Source: Symsagittifera roscoffensis
Lineage: Eukaryota > Xenacoelomorpha > Acoela > Convolutidae
Direction of reading: 5' to 3'
Length of the DNA: 64,000 nucleotides
NCBI RefSeq assembly: GCF_963678635.1
Contig: NC_087066.1
Span: forward strand, 19,315,996 to 19,379,995
In this document: piece by piece, positions 38,064 to 48,772 of the stretch
Layout of the letters: each line of letters opens with the position of its first letter
Position numbering within the stretch: position 1 is the first letter of the stretch
Notes under the pieces: model-generated
Database searches by the model: none
The model's input: only the letters and a program-made list of their open reading frames with translations
What the model was told of the DNA's origin: nothing
Position numbers and translations under genes: made by a program

Positions 38064-40101
38064 GGTCAACATCCTACCTTTTTGCAACTGCTAGCAATCG
38101 AGTAAGTGTTGCAGTACTTTGTTGTCATCAAATCAATGTCAGGGTGTCGGTACACCAACAAGAAGCACATCTTTTCCCAAGCAACGAACGATGGAATCTT
38201 TCCGGGTGTGTTTCCCTTTTTCCTGTACCCTTTCGAAAAGGATTGCATTCTTTGCAGATTGAAAAAAAATAAGCATACGCTGTTTTCGCGCGCCCTTCGA
38301 TCCAAAAGTCTGATAGTCGAACTCATTTGCTTAAGTTAGTTGCTGCTCTGTCTTCGGAATCCTCAACTGTTTTTTTTACTGTCATGCAACCAGAAGAATA
38401 ATCCTGTTGTCGGAATGATTATGGATAGTCCTAGAAAAACATAGCAAAATATGGGCCAGGGCAGTGTTTCAAGCCACAGCCGGCAACCTGCCTCACAATC
38501 ACATTCAAATCTGTTGCCAACCTGGGATGTTCTCCGTTGACGAATCGATTCAATGCGCTAAGAAAACTATTATACTGAACAATTATTTGCGAGCATTTTT
38601 GGCCTCAATTACAGTAAAAAAAACAATAACTTCAAGCGTATAATCTGTACACAAGGTTCCATACCTACGACTGTGAAACAAATAAATTCAGATGCTTGAA
38701 ACGAAAAGACTCCGCAGGAAATAAGATCTGACAAAATCGCCCTTTTCTTCAAAGTCACAGCATTTGGAAAATGACTCTCATCGGATCGAGCCCGCAACCT
38801 GCACTTGTTAAGCTCAAACAATTGGGCCTAGCAGAATGTAATGCTTCAAATCCCGATCGGTTACAACCCTTTGCTTTTCTCTACGAAGAATAACGTAGGT
38901 ATGTTGCAGTGAAAGGAGAACACCTCACCACATCTTCTCTTATCTCCCTTCTCACACGCTCCAGCACAGCCTTGTTGGCAACAGATCCTCATATCAATGG
39001 TTCGTATCTCACATACTGTGCAACAACAATTGAAGAGCATGCAGACACGAACATAACTGCAGGATTTAATGGCAAGTCTTTCCGGTTGAGATCGGAAGGC
39101 ATCGTCAACATACATTTGAGTTTTGTGAAGCATTTTTTCGGCCAGGATAAAAAGCGGAAATGCCATATTGAAAAAGTGGACTGCAGACTTATGCCTATAA
39201 CGGAACCCTTTTGTTTAGACTAACATGATTTCATTCAAATTTCAAATAACCCGCCTGGTTAAAGCTAGGAAGTTTCGTTCAAAATGCCACTGATCCATGT
39301 AATTAGCAATGATAACATTTCGTCACAAGAGTGCCGGAAACCTTTTTTTCAAAAAATTTACTCCAGAAAACGTGGAAGCTCAATGAAAGCTACGATAATA
39401 GCTTAGTTTATTTTGCGTCCTCCCGAGATCCGTCAATTCAACGATGTGTCCATATACTTTCGCAGCTTTCGGTTTCAAAAAAAAACGTTATATGCCTGAA
39501 AAGAAACACAAGTTCGTCCTAGAGGAACTTGCTTCTTGGATAGATTGTTTGGGTGATTGGGTTCGTATTTATCCTCAAGTGCTCTATTCATTTGAAGCTC
39601 ATTCTTCAACATCCTCAACAGTCTTTTCCTGAATACAACCTGATAATTGTTCACTTGTGCATGAACTGCTGTGCTGACAGCCGGATGTGGCTACTCCCCG
39701 ATGAGGACTCATTGTTACCAGAAATAGTATTCAAAAACATCACTCCTCGCAACGTAATTACTTCTTCAGTTTTTTACCTGGTTCGCTTTTGATTGAAACA
39801 CCTAGATTTGTTTCATTCATACGAGTTGTTCGACAGCTTTAATGCATCTGTCCTTATTAAAATCAAGTACGCTTTACTCAAAAAGGTGTTTTGTGTCTTC
39901 TTAAACTTCAAACTGGAGACTGAGTAACGTTTCCTGCCTGGTGGTTTTGACTTTTACGTGAATACGTGACTTTTTCGTAAATGCATGGTGTGAGCTTTGA
40001 CGAGTCGCACCTAGAAACACCGATTGTTCTCATAAGTCATATCAGTTAGTAGTTAACTGAATCAGTTTCATCAACTTTTACCCGCTATCAAGAAGCACTT
40101 T

Positions 40102-40737
40102 TTGATACCGTTCGCATTCTCAACATTCCAAACATGCCCTCAACTTCCTGATATTGAAAATCCTCGTGATCAAACGATAGAGTCAAGAGAGGAGCAGCAA
40201 CGTGTGATCACGTCAGTGCTCGAAAGTACCAGACTGTCCTCCCCGTATTCATTGTTTTGCAGTAAAAATGAAACAATGCTTGACCCTCCTGAATCCGGAA
40301 AAAGCCAGTTAGGTCAGATTATATTATTTTACGCACTTTCAAATGGAGAAGCATCCATTGTTACCAGCTTAGCTGCGCGCCGGGCAAATCAATTAGGAAG
40401 CGATCATAGTCACCGTCTGTTCGGCATACCTGTAGACAACGTAGAAGTCGCAAAAATTGCTGAAGAAGCATCGCTGAAGCTATCGCACGGTCCTAAAGGT
40501 CAACATCCTGATAATTGTTCCTTTTTGCAACTGCTGTCAGGGTGTCGGTACACCAACAAGAAGTACATCTTTTCCCAAGCAACGAATGATGGAATCTTTC
40601 CGGGTGTGTTTCCCTTTTTCCTGTACCCTTTCGAAAAGGATTGCAATGTTTGCAGATTGAAAAAAAATAAGCATACGCTGTTTTCGCGCGCCCTTCGTTC
40701 CAAAAGTCTGATAGTCGAACTCATTTGCTTAAGTTAG
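40102..40737 (+). pseudogene. PIF1/Helitron-like helicase fragment, array copy 3, fused to start of copy 4
   Basis: The longest open frame of the array (about 211 codons). It contains the same helicase N-terminal blocks and then, through the rearranged copy 3/4 junction at about 40510-40537, continues into the SGCRYTNKKYIFSQATNDG segment that begins copy 4. The fusion is a by-product of the junction deletion and insertion. Confidence 0.5.
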
Positions 40738-42539
40738 TTGCTGCTCTGTCTTCGGAAACCTCAACTGTTTTTTTTTACTGTCATGCAACCAGAAGAATAA
40801 TCCTGTTGTCGGAATGATTATGGATAGTCCTAGAAAAACATAGCAAAATATAGGCCAGGGCAGTGTTTCAAGCCACAGCCGGCAACCTGCCTCGCAATCA
40901 CATTCAAATCTGTTGCCAACCTGGGATGTTCTCCGTTGACGAATCGATTCAATGCGCTAAGAAAACTATAAAACTGAACAATTATTTGCGAGCATTTTTG
41001 GCCTCATTTACAGTAAAAAAACAATAACTTCAAGCGTATAATCTGTACACAAGGTTCCATACCTACGACTGTGAAACAAGTAAATTCAGATGCTTGAAAC
41101 GAAAAGACTCCGCAGGAAATAAGATCTGACAAAATCGCCCTTTTCTTCAAATTCACAGCAATTGGAAAATGACTCTCATCGGATCGAGCCCGCAGTCTGC
41201 ACTTGTTAAGCTCAAACAATTGGGCCTAGCAGAATGTACTGCTTCAAATCCCGATCGGTTACAACCCTTTGCTTTTCTCTACGAAGAATAACGTAGGTAT
41301 GTTGCAGCGAAAGGAGAACACCTTGTTACCACATCTTCTCTTATCTTCCTTCTCACACGCTCCAGCACAGCCTTGTTGGCAACAGATCCTCATATCAATG
41401 GTTCGTATCTCACATACTGTGCAACAACAATTGAAGAGCATGCAGACACGAACATAACTGCAGGATTTGATGGCAAGTCTTTCCGGTTGAGATCGGAAGG
41501 CATCGTCAACATACATTTGAGTTTTGTGAAGCATTTTTTCGGCCAGGATAAAAAGCGGAAATGCCATATTGAAAAAGTGGACTGCACACTTATGCCTATA
41601 ACGGAACCCTTTTGTTTAGACCAACATAATTTCATTCAAATTTCAAATAACCCGCCTGGTTAAAGTTAGGAAGTTTCGTTCAAAATGCCACTGATCCATG
41701 TAATTAGCAATGATAACATTTCGTCACAAGAGTGCCGGAAACCTTTTTTTTCACAAAATTTACTCCAGAAAACGTGGAAGTTCAATGAAAGCTACGATAA
41801 TAGCTTAGTTTATTTTGCGTCCTCCCGAGATCCGTCAATTCAACGATGTGTCCATATACTTTCGCAGCTTTCGGTTTCAAAAAAAAACGTTATATGCCTG
41901 AAAAGAAACACAAGTTCTTCCTAGAGGAACTTGCTTCTTGGATTGATTGTTTGGGTGATTGGGTTCGTATTCATCCTCAAGTGCTCTATTCATTTGAAGC
42001 CCATTCTTCAACATCCTCAACAGTCTTTTCCTGAATAGAACCTGATAATTGTTCACTTGTGCATGAACTGCTGTGCTGACAGCAGGATGTGGCTACTCCC
42101 CGATGAGGACTCATTGTTGCCAGAAATAGTATTCAAAAACATCACTCCTCGCAACGTAATTACTTCTTCAGTTTTTTACCTGGTTCGCTTTTGTTTGAAA
42201 CACCTAGATTTGTTTCATTCATACGAGTTGTTCGACAGCTGTAATGCATCCGTCCTTATTAAAATCAGGTACGCTTTACTCAAAAAGGTGTTTTGTCTTC
42301 TTAAACTTCAAACTGGAGAATGAGTAACGATTCCTGCCTGGTGGTTTTGACTTTTACGTGAAGACGTTACTTTTTCACAAGTGCATGGTGTGAACTTTGA
42401 CGAGTCGCACCTAGAAACACCGATTGTTCTCATAAGTCATATCAGTTAGTAGTTAACTGAATCAGTTTCATCAACTTTTACCCGCTATCAAGAAGCACTT
42501 TTTGATACCGTTCGCATTCTCAACATTCCAAACATGCCT

Positions 42540-42907
42540 TCTTAACTTCCTGATATTGAAAATCCTCGTGATCAAACGATAGAGTCCAGAGAGGAGCAGC
42601 AACGTCCTCCCCGTATTCATTGTTTTGCAGTAAAAATGAAATAATGCTTGACCCTCCTGAATCTGGAAAAAGCCAGTTAGGTCAGATTATATTATTTTAC
42701 GCACTTTCAAATGGAGAAGCATCCATGGTTACCAGCTTAGCTGCGCGCCGGGCAAATCAATTAGGAAGCGATCATATTCACCGTCTGTTCGGCATACCTG
42801 TAGACAACGTAGAAGTCGCAAAAATTGCTGAAGAAGCATCGCTGAAGCTATCGCACGGTCCTAAAGGTCAACATCCTACCTTTTTGCAACTGCTAACAAT
42901 CGAGTAA
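42540..42907 (+). pseudogene. PIF1/Helitron-like helicase fragment, array copy 4
   Basis: Same blocks as the other copies, but about 34 bp before the Walker A segment are missing, which breaks the frame at about 42605. Downstream the repeat homology stops at about 42907, where new sequence with a 20-bp internal duplication (AACGCTGAGTTGATGA twice) begins. Confidence 0.5.
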
Positions 42908-43201
42908 GTGTGCTAAACGCTGAGTTGATGAATATAAACGCTGAGTTGATGACTAACATGGAAATTTTTTCTTCAAAGACTTCGGGACACCTTCACGTTT
43001 TCACTATAATTTCCTCGCCCATCTTGTTCGAATGAGACTAGTTCCAGAAGATATTGAGGCAATTGTTGGAACTTTGCGGATAATTGCCATTTTGTTGATA
43101 GATTTTTTTCCTGTTGTTTTTCATAATTTTAAATTTCGCTCATTTTCACCTTAAACTATGGAAATTTTCCACTGACTTCTTGAACTCACTCTGACTTCCA
43201 G

Positions 43202-43422
43202 TTTCTGGTGGTTTATCAATCAAGAAAAGAATTGAGGGACAAGTTGATGCTTATTATATCCCCATTAGGATTGACGGAAAAAAGCATATCAAAGTCGTGG
43301 TATCGCAATTCAAACTGATTCCAGGAATGTGTAAAGGGGCACAGGAATGCGTTTCGACCGTCAATGAAGTCGGCGCCAAATGCATCCTGCGTGGCCTCCA
43401 GGAGAAGCAACAGCATTTTTAA
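43202..43422 (+). CDS. possible terminal exon of an unidentified gene
   Basis: A 73-codon open frame begins immediately after a good acceptor (CTGACTTCCAG at 43191-43201) and ends at TAA 43420-43422. It reads SGGLSIKKRIEGQVDAYYIP, and further on VVSQFKLIPGMCKG and KCILRGLQEKQQ. I do not recognise it. Upstream, an open stretch at about 42979-43080 contains HYNFLAHLVRMRLVPEDIEA and could be an earlier exon, but no donor is evident. An overlapping minus-strand ORF (43216-43527) is the main competing reading. Confidence 0.25.
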
Positions 43423-44159
43423 CCACAAAAGAAATTTTGTGCTGCACACTTCCTCCGGCAGCGGCAAAGTGTAATGGTCTCCAGACGGCCAGAGAAAGAA
43501 GTCTGCAAACCGAAGTTTGTCCAACAAAACGCATGCCGGCAGTGAGAGTTTTCATTAAATTTTGTTTCTCCCCATTGTAAACTGAAACTCTCTGTTCACT
43601 TGACTGGTTCCTCTGAAATGAGTTTTCATCTTTTAAATGATGTTTTCGATTAAAAAGTGACGTTTTCGACTCCTTAAAAACTATGCATATCATTGAGTGG
43701 GTCAAAACTATTAATTAGTTTTTTTGCCATCTATTGCAAACTGGACACATGCTCATCGCTATTTCTTGATCAAAAGTGTTCACTATACAGGTTCGCTCAT
43801 GGATACGTTTCCCTATTAACCTCCTCCGCAGTTCATCACCATAAGTCACAAACAACTGATAGTTTTTTTATTGTTAAATTCTTGTTAATGTAAACATCAG
43901 TTTTTTTCGAAATTTTTTTAACTTTTTTCAAAAGACAGTAACTGATAGCAAGGTGTACTCTATTGGCACAAAATGGTGCCTTAACACAGCAAAAATCACA
44001 TTTTAACATTTTTATACCTTTTAGGATTAGTCTGAGTCACATTATCCTTTTTGCTGTTATCAAATGGTATTAAATTCAGCTCAATCATAATTGCATTTCT
44101 TTATAAGATGCACGCTACACTTATGATTTCACTATAATACTATGACTGAGATAGTATAC
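43423..44159. other. no supported gene
   Basis: A 66-codon plus-strand frame (43380-43580), rich in Cys, overlaps the end of the previous ORF in another frame and may be fortuitous. The rest is AT-rich. Confidence 0.35.
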
Positions 44160-44460
44160 CATGCTCCTTATCTGTCCCGATGGCTCCAGCAAAGAACTAT
44201 ACCACCAGAAAAGTTACACATTTTTAACGGTGGTTTGCGAGTGTCGTTTTCACGTTCCCCTTTAATGTACCTCATGTTGTCCTCGCAAATGATAAGCCTG
44301 TAGCAGATGATCTCAATTAAATGAAAACAAATATCTGTGTCGAAAAAAGTTAAAGGTCGTTTTCTAATGAGCATTGACAATGCGCACGAAAGGCGTAATA
44401 TGAATATGAAAGCGTTCTGTAGGAAAACACTAAAGTAACCTCAATTGAGAGGCGGACATT
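44160..44460 (-). pseudogene. diverged copy of the 46.6-47.3 kb exon pair
   Basis: The minus-strand frame CYRLIICEDNMRYIKGERE then KMCNFSGGIVLCWSHRDR parallels FYRLYVLQGQQGSILKGEAK and VYNVSLFSWGSPCWTQPVNR at 46.6-47.0 kb. The upstream AATTGAGGTTACTTT matches CAATGAAGGTTACTTT near 47110. A splice-acceptor-like TACAG|GC or TATAG|GC sits at the same place in both. The copy is shorter and interrupted. Function unknown. Confidence 0.5.
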
Positions 44461-44867
44461 GCAGTAGGAAAATTCATTAGCGGCGGTCGTGTGGGGGCGA
44501 TGATTACACACCTCTAGATCGCACGTACGTACATTGAATTTGGCTTTTTTTACCTGAAATTTTTTGAAACGTTGAACGTCTCAAAAACTTTCCGTTGCAA
44601 TATCCTAATACTTTCCATGCGACACTAGAACCCAAAAATAATGACAGTTTGTCATTGCAACTTTGCGATAACTTTATTTTTATGATGAGTTTTGGTCGTT
44701 TTTGGTCTTTTCCCATCAACCCCAAAAGGTGATTATTACAATTATCTCTAATTCAGTAACTTTTTCGGCTTTGGTCAAGAGGAACTTTCTTCTGTGCCTG
44801 AGATGTGGTTTGTTACTTTGCACCGCGTGGCGCGTTTTTTTGTTTTTAAGAAAATCTTCACATTTTA
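44461..44867. other. no supported gene
   Basis: Short opposite-strand ORFs only; nothing recognisable. Confidence 0.4.
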
Positions 44868-46060
44868 CACAGAGGCGAAGCTAAGCTGAGAACCACTTCC
44901 GATATACTATGAAAGGCTAAGATTAAAATCAAACGGATAAAATGAAAAAAAAATCAAATCGTTTTTGTCAATGAAAATTGCAATAAAAGCCCAAAATATC
45001 CAGAACAAAATTACCTGTACAGTTAAAAACCCTACAAACAGCTTTGGGACTGCTCTACATAAACCAACTTTTCAAAAAAAAAGAGTCCTTTCTGCAGAAC
45101 TAAAAAGACAAAAAAAAGCAGACAGACAATAATCTTAACAAGTGCAAGAAAAAAAAGGTCTCAACTGGAATCCAACTCCCCAGCTTTGTCGTCTCAAGCA
45201 TGGGGGTTACAGCAACTTGGAACAAATCTGAGCCATCGAGCTACGGGAACTAAGCCGACAAAAATAAACAGACGAACGATTGTCTGAAAAAGCTCAACAT
45301 AGTTTGCAAAAAAAGTGCCCGGCCGGATTCAAACCTCAGGCCTTTGCTGTGTCAAGCAGCTGTTTTACCTCTATGCCACATGCGCTAAATGATTGATCCG
45401 AGTTGAATTTATAATAAACAAGCGGTAACAAAGCCGCAAAAAACTGACCAGAAACCATTCAAGACGAAAAGAAATTCAACAAAAAAATCTCAACATATAA
45501 AATAGTTAAGTCTCTATTCTTCTCAGAGCACACAAACGAAAAAAAAAACTTTTTCGGTCGTAAAGACGCAATCAGAGGCCACTAAATCGATATTAAAAAA
45601 GCCGAAATTTAGTAAGCCGATAGAAAGACAAAAAATTTTTAACAAATCGAGCTGGTAAAATTACAAAAAGAAAAGCAAATTTCGATTCAGCCAGATTTTT
45701 AAAATGCTTAAAACAACTGCAGTGAAAATAGTTTACAGCAAAAACAAAACTATTCTTTGATGCCGCAACTACAAAAGCCGACAAAACATGAGCAGACAAA
45801 TAATAGACCGAAATATTTTTCAACCGGAATATTTGAAAATCCGGTCCTAGTCAGATTCAAACACACGACCTTTAACGTCCCAAGCGTATTTTTTACCAAT
45901 ATATTAAGTGTGCAAAAGACACTTAAAAAATAGAATTTACTATAAACCAAGGTACCAACAGGTGTCCAGATGAGTACTGTGAGCAAAGTTATTTGAGGAA
46001 AAAAAGTCTAGTATCAGGTTGCAATACGCTCAAAGGGTAAAGACAGTCATCAACAGTTCG
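44868..46060 (-). repeat. cluster of SINE pieces (one core and three tRNA-like heads)
   Basis: The core near 44870-44910 reads TATCGGAAGTGGTTCTCAGC on the minus strand. tRNA-like heads follow on the minus strand at about 45245-45160 (GTAGCTCGATGGCTCAG, B box AGTTGGATTCC), 45380-45322 (A box TGGCATAGAGG, B box GGTTTGAATCC, the best of all) and 45905-45845 (B box GTGTTTGAATCTG). Between them the GCCGACAAAA.AT.AGCAGAC repeat recurs. The heads do not fold into full tRNAs. Confidence 0.55.
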
Positions 46061-46609
46061 AAAAAAATAAAATAATGGATGCAGATATCAAAAATGCTTT
46101 CCCGTAGGGTAATATGAAACTCCTAGTAAAAAAAGCTCCAAAGTTGATTTTTGATTTTTTTTTAGGTAAATTAAGTTTCTTTTTCGGTTATTAGACAAAA
46201 AACTATGGGAAAAAGTAGAAAATTGAGTTTAAGTGTGTTCATGTTTTTTTTTCAAAAGTAAGGTCATACATTGCAAAATCGAAAATCTGAACCACTAAAT
46301 TTCAATCTATACAGTCGCCATGATAGATGATTTAATAATTGCCTCATTATTGAAGATGGCCTCATTAAAAAATTTTCAACTGGTTTAATTGTAAACCAAA
46401 AGAAAAACTTTATCTGAGTTGCTTCGTTATCTTGTCCAGTTTTGTCTGAGCATTAAAGTTGCACCCGAAAGGCTAACTTTCAAGCGATATCATCTTCGGC
46501 TGCCCTGCTCATCCAGTCAATTTCGCTGGGATGTGTGCTCATTGTTACTGAAAAAACACTTAAGGTAGAGAGGGTGGTGCGCACGCCTGCATGACCTTAC
46601 GTCAAAGTT
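46061..46609. other. AT-rich, no gene seen
   Basis: No ORF or repeat of note. It would be the 3' flank of the minus-strand gene that follows. Confidence 0.4.
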
Positions 46610-47277
46610 TCATCCTTGAAGTAGATTTATGGTGTATATTTCTTGTCCACCACTACTGCATTTGTTAGTAAGATAAGATGTACGCAAGACATAGGGCTCC
46701 ACACTTTCCACTCTTTTGGGCTCTCCGCGTCTCATTGAAAAACCAAAACAATGAAAAGTATCGGCAGTGTCTTTATGAAAAACAATCCCCTCTTCTTCGC
46801 TGCGATAGTACATCATGGTCCTGTTGACAGGTTGGGTCCAACAAGGACTGCCCCATGAGAAAAGTGACACGTTGTAAACGTCGGCTTCCGATCGTTTTTT
46901 CAGTTTAGCTTCCCCTTTCAAAATGCTGCCCTGTTGACCTTGCAAAACGTAAAGCCTATAAAAGATGAGATTTAAAAATGGATACAAAAAGCAGTCTGGG
47001 AACCTGATCTCTATCAATGGGACAGTCACTGGTTCTGTTTTACTGAGCATTGCCACTGCACCCGAGGGGCGCAATTTGAATGCTTTAAATAGCATTAAAC
47101 TTCAAAGTAACCTTCATTGAGGGTTGTAGATTGAATTAAGAACGAATCATTAGTACAGGTTCGTGGTGTGCTGAAAATACATAAGTTGTCTAAGTCGACA
47201 AAAAAGTCTTGGAACTTTTGGCCAAAAATAAGCACCAAGCGATTAGTATTTTCGATGACTTCCTTGCACAAAAACAC
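46610..47277 (-). CDS. unidentified gene, two exon-like ORFs
   Basis: The downstream ORF (about 46957-46610 after an acceptor-like CTTTTATAG|GC) reads LYVLQGQQGSILKGEAKLKK, VYNVSLFSWGSPCWTQPVNR and FHCFGFSMRRGEPKRVESVE, ending at a stop. Its open frame extends back to 47095. An overlapping upstream frame (47277-47095) reads CKEVIENTNRLVLIFGQKFQ and STPRTCTNDSF. A diverged copy of the middle part lies at 44160-44460, showing that this sequence has been duplicated. I recognise no domain; it may be a host gene or an element-derived ORF. Confidence 0.35.
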
Positions 47278-47845
47278 GTTTTGAGCTTCAAAACAAAATT
47301 TCTCTCAAACAAAACTGACGGTCATTAGAAGTGTATCCGAGTTGGTATAGGATATCCAGGAAAAACTGCTATTTGTAGGCTTTTGCCAAAACCTTTGATA
47401 TTTCGCCATTGGCTATTTGTTTAACAGAGACATAATTATCAAAAGGGTCCCCCTCAAGAGTCACTCATCGAGGTTAAGTGACAATCTGCAAGGGCACCTT
47501 CTCAAAAGCCATTCATTAAGTGACAAACTACAAGTTACACACATCGACTTTGATTTCTGACGAAGCGACGATGAACCCAAAAGATGCCAACCAATATCAA
47601 CCAATCTGACAATAAAATATTACGATCGACTAGTGTTTTATAGCGCGTAATAACAAAACCTGGTAGCAGTAAAAAAAAGAAATTACTTCTGCTTCGTTGG
47701 AGATAATATAATCTTGATTAATTTAGATTGTACCCTCAGTTATGCTGGCATTCTTTTGCTACTTTAACTTCTGAAAAAAATTGTCGAAAATTGGACGCAG
47801 TCTCACATAAATTTTAGTTTTACATTTAGTTTTATCTGCTCGTTT
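47278..47845. other. intergenic, 3' flank of UFD1
   Basis: Nothing is recognised here; the UFD1 3' UTR would lie at the right end. Confidence 0.4.
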
Positions 47846-48772
47846 TCACTTTTTACGTTTCTTTGTTGTTCTCAGAGAGACACCCGCTCCTTGAAATGGA
47901 GTGAAGTCCGAAACCTCTGCAGACTCGTTGTTACTTGCATCTTCCGTTCCACCAGCCAGCTTAGATCGTATGAACGTGATCTTTCCCGGCTTGTAATCGT
48001 AGTTTGGCAGTCCCTTTTCTATGACCTTCGACGGGTCTAACAACTTTGGATTTGCTTCGGTGTTCTTTTTTTCTCCGTCCAATCGATTTCCTCTCCCTTG
48101 AAAAGCGTGAAAAAGTTTAGCCTGTTCCGCTTTCTTGATAGCATCAATTCTTTCCTGCTCGTTTCTTTCCTCTTTTTGTTCGCGCGTCATTACCTTAGGC
48201 TCTTCGTAACCAACAGGCTTTTCAAAGTCAACGTTCATGTCACATTTGATAATACAAACAGCTGGCGGAGGTTCGACAGCGACAACAAGCAATTCATAAA
48301 CACGATCATTGTAGTGAATCGCAATAACGTCATTACAAGTTAGGCACGAAAAATTTCGCAAGCTATTTTCAAGCACTGCTTTAGGATTCGTGATATCCAG
48401 GAAATCAGCACTCTGTGGTTGAAATTTTCCAAAAGTCGCCGAGGGCAATGAGACTGATTCAATATCAACGATTTCACCTTCCTCTAAAAGAAGATTTTTC
48501 ATCATCCAATAAGGAATGTAACATTTTCCTTCCTCAGCGATAAATTCTAGCACGCCACAATTGGTGACACGACTTTTTCGCTTGTTCTGCAGCTTAAATA
48601 ACATTGGATAATCAATATTCAGCCGAGAGAGAAGCTCTAATGCCGTAGGTGGTAAGATAATTTTTCCTCCCTCTTCTACTTCAGGGCGCTCTGTTCCGGG
48701 CATCATCGAAACAGAAAAACATTTATACTGGGTTTGGAATGTTCTCCCAATTTGAGGATAAAACGGATACAT
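47846..48772 (-). CDS. UFD1: UFD1, ubiquitin-recognition cofactor of p97/VCP (single exon)
   Basis: A 308-residue uninterrupted ORF aligns along its length with UFD1 (human 307). Near the N-terminus is TQYKCFSVSM. The double-psi beta-barrel/UT3 region holds GGKIILPPTALELLSRLNI, YPMLFKL, GVLEFIAEEGKCYIPYWMM, NLLLEEGE and DFLDITNPKAVLENSLRNF. The C-terminal half has CDMNVDFEKPVGYEEP, the two p97-binding SHP boxes FHAFQGRGNRL and FTPFQGAGVSL, and GLPNYDYKPGKITFIRSKL. UFD1 pairs with NPL4 to bring ubiquitylated clients to p97, for instance in ER-associated degradation. The ATG at 48772 is preceded by an in-frame TAG eight codons upstream, which fixes the start. The lack of introns, unlike the neighbouring genes, suggests a retrocopy or an intron-poor gene. 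No lesions are seen. Confidence 0.93.
   Translation of the reverse strand: MYPFYPQIGRTFQTQYKCFSVSMMPGTERPEVEEGGKIILPPTALELLSRLNIDYPMLFKLQNKRKSRVTNCGVLEFIAEEGKCYIPYWMMKNLLLEEGEIVDIESVSLPSATFGKFQPQSADFLDITNPKAVLENSLRNFSCLTCNDVIAIHYNDRVYELLVVAVEPPPAVCIIKCDMNVDFEKPVGYEEPKVMTREQKEERNEQERIDAIKKAEQAKLFHAFQGRGNRLDGEKKNTEANPKLLDPSKVIEKGLPNYDYKPGKITFIRSKLAGGTEDASNNESAEVSDFTPFQGAGVSLRTTKKRKK

Larger units (their letters stand above)
33286..42907 (+). repeat. four-copy tandem array, unit about 2.4 kb, of a helicase-bearing element
   Basis: The units run 33286-35712, 35713-38106, 38107-40534 and 40535-42907, head to tail. Landmarks repeat at a fixed spacing of about 2.4 kb: CAGGGTGTCGGTACACCAAC near 33318, 35746, 38140 and 40537, and CTTCAAATCCCGATCGGTTA near 34018, 36450, 38848 and 41248. 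Identity is very high, with mostly single-base changes and small indels. Each unit ends with a fragment of a PIF1-like helicase. Copy 2 lacks 40 bp between direct CCTCAA repeats (near 37182), and copy 4 lacks about 34 bp near 42605. Short ORFs on both strands within units are shared only because the DNA is repeated. Confidence 0.9.

Noticed and set aside
33210-41635. many 60-100 codon minus-strand ORFs repeated through the array (for example near 33756, 36210, 38609 and 41004)
   Set aside because: They recur only because the DNA unit is repeated. They are antisense to the helicase frame and match no family.
33286-42907. CRISPR-like or regularly spaced repeat system
   Set aside because: The units are long, contiguous and coding-derived in a eukaryotic genome, with no short repeats and unique spacers.
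43216-43527. 103-codon minus-strand ORF
   Set aside because: It overlaps the plus-strand exon candidate, which has a better splice acceptor. It is hydrophobic, of no known family and possibly a shadow; the choice is uncertain.
45320-45385. possible tRNA gene (good A and B boxes)
   Set aside because: The cloverleaf does not close, and it is embedded in SINE-like sequence with related heads nearby, so it is listed as a SINE head.
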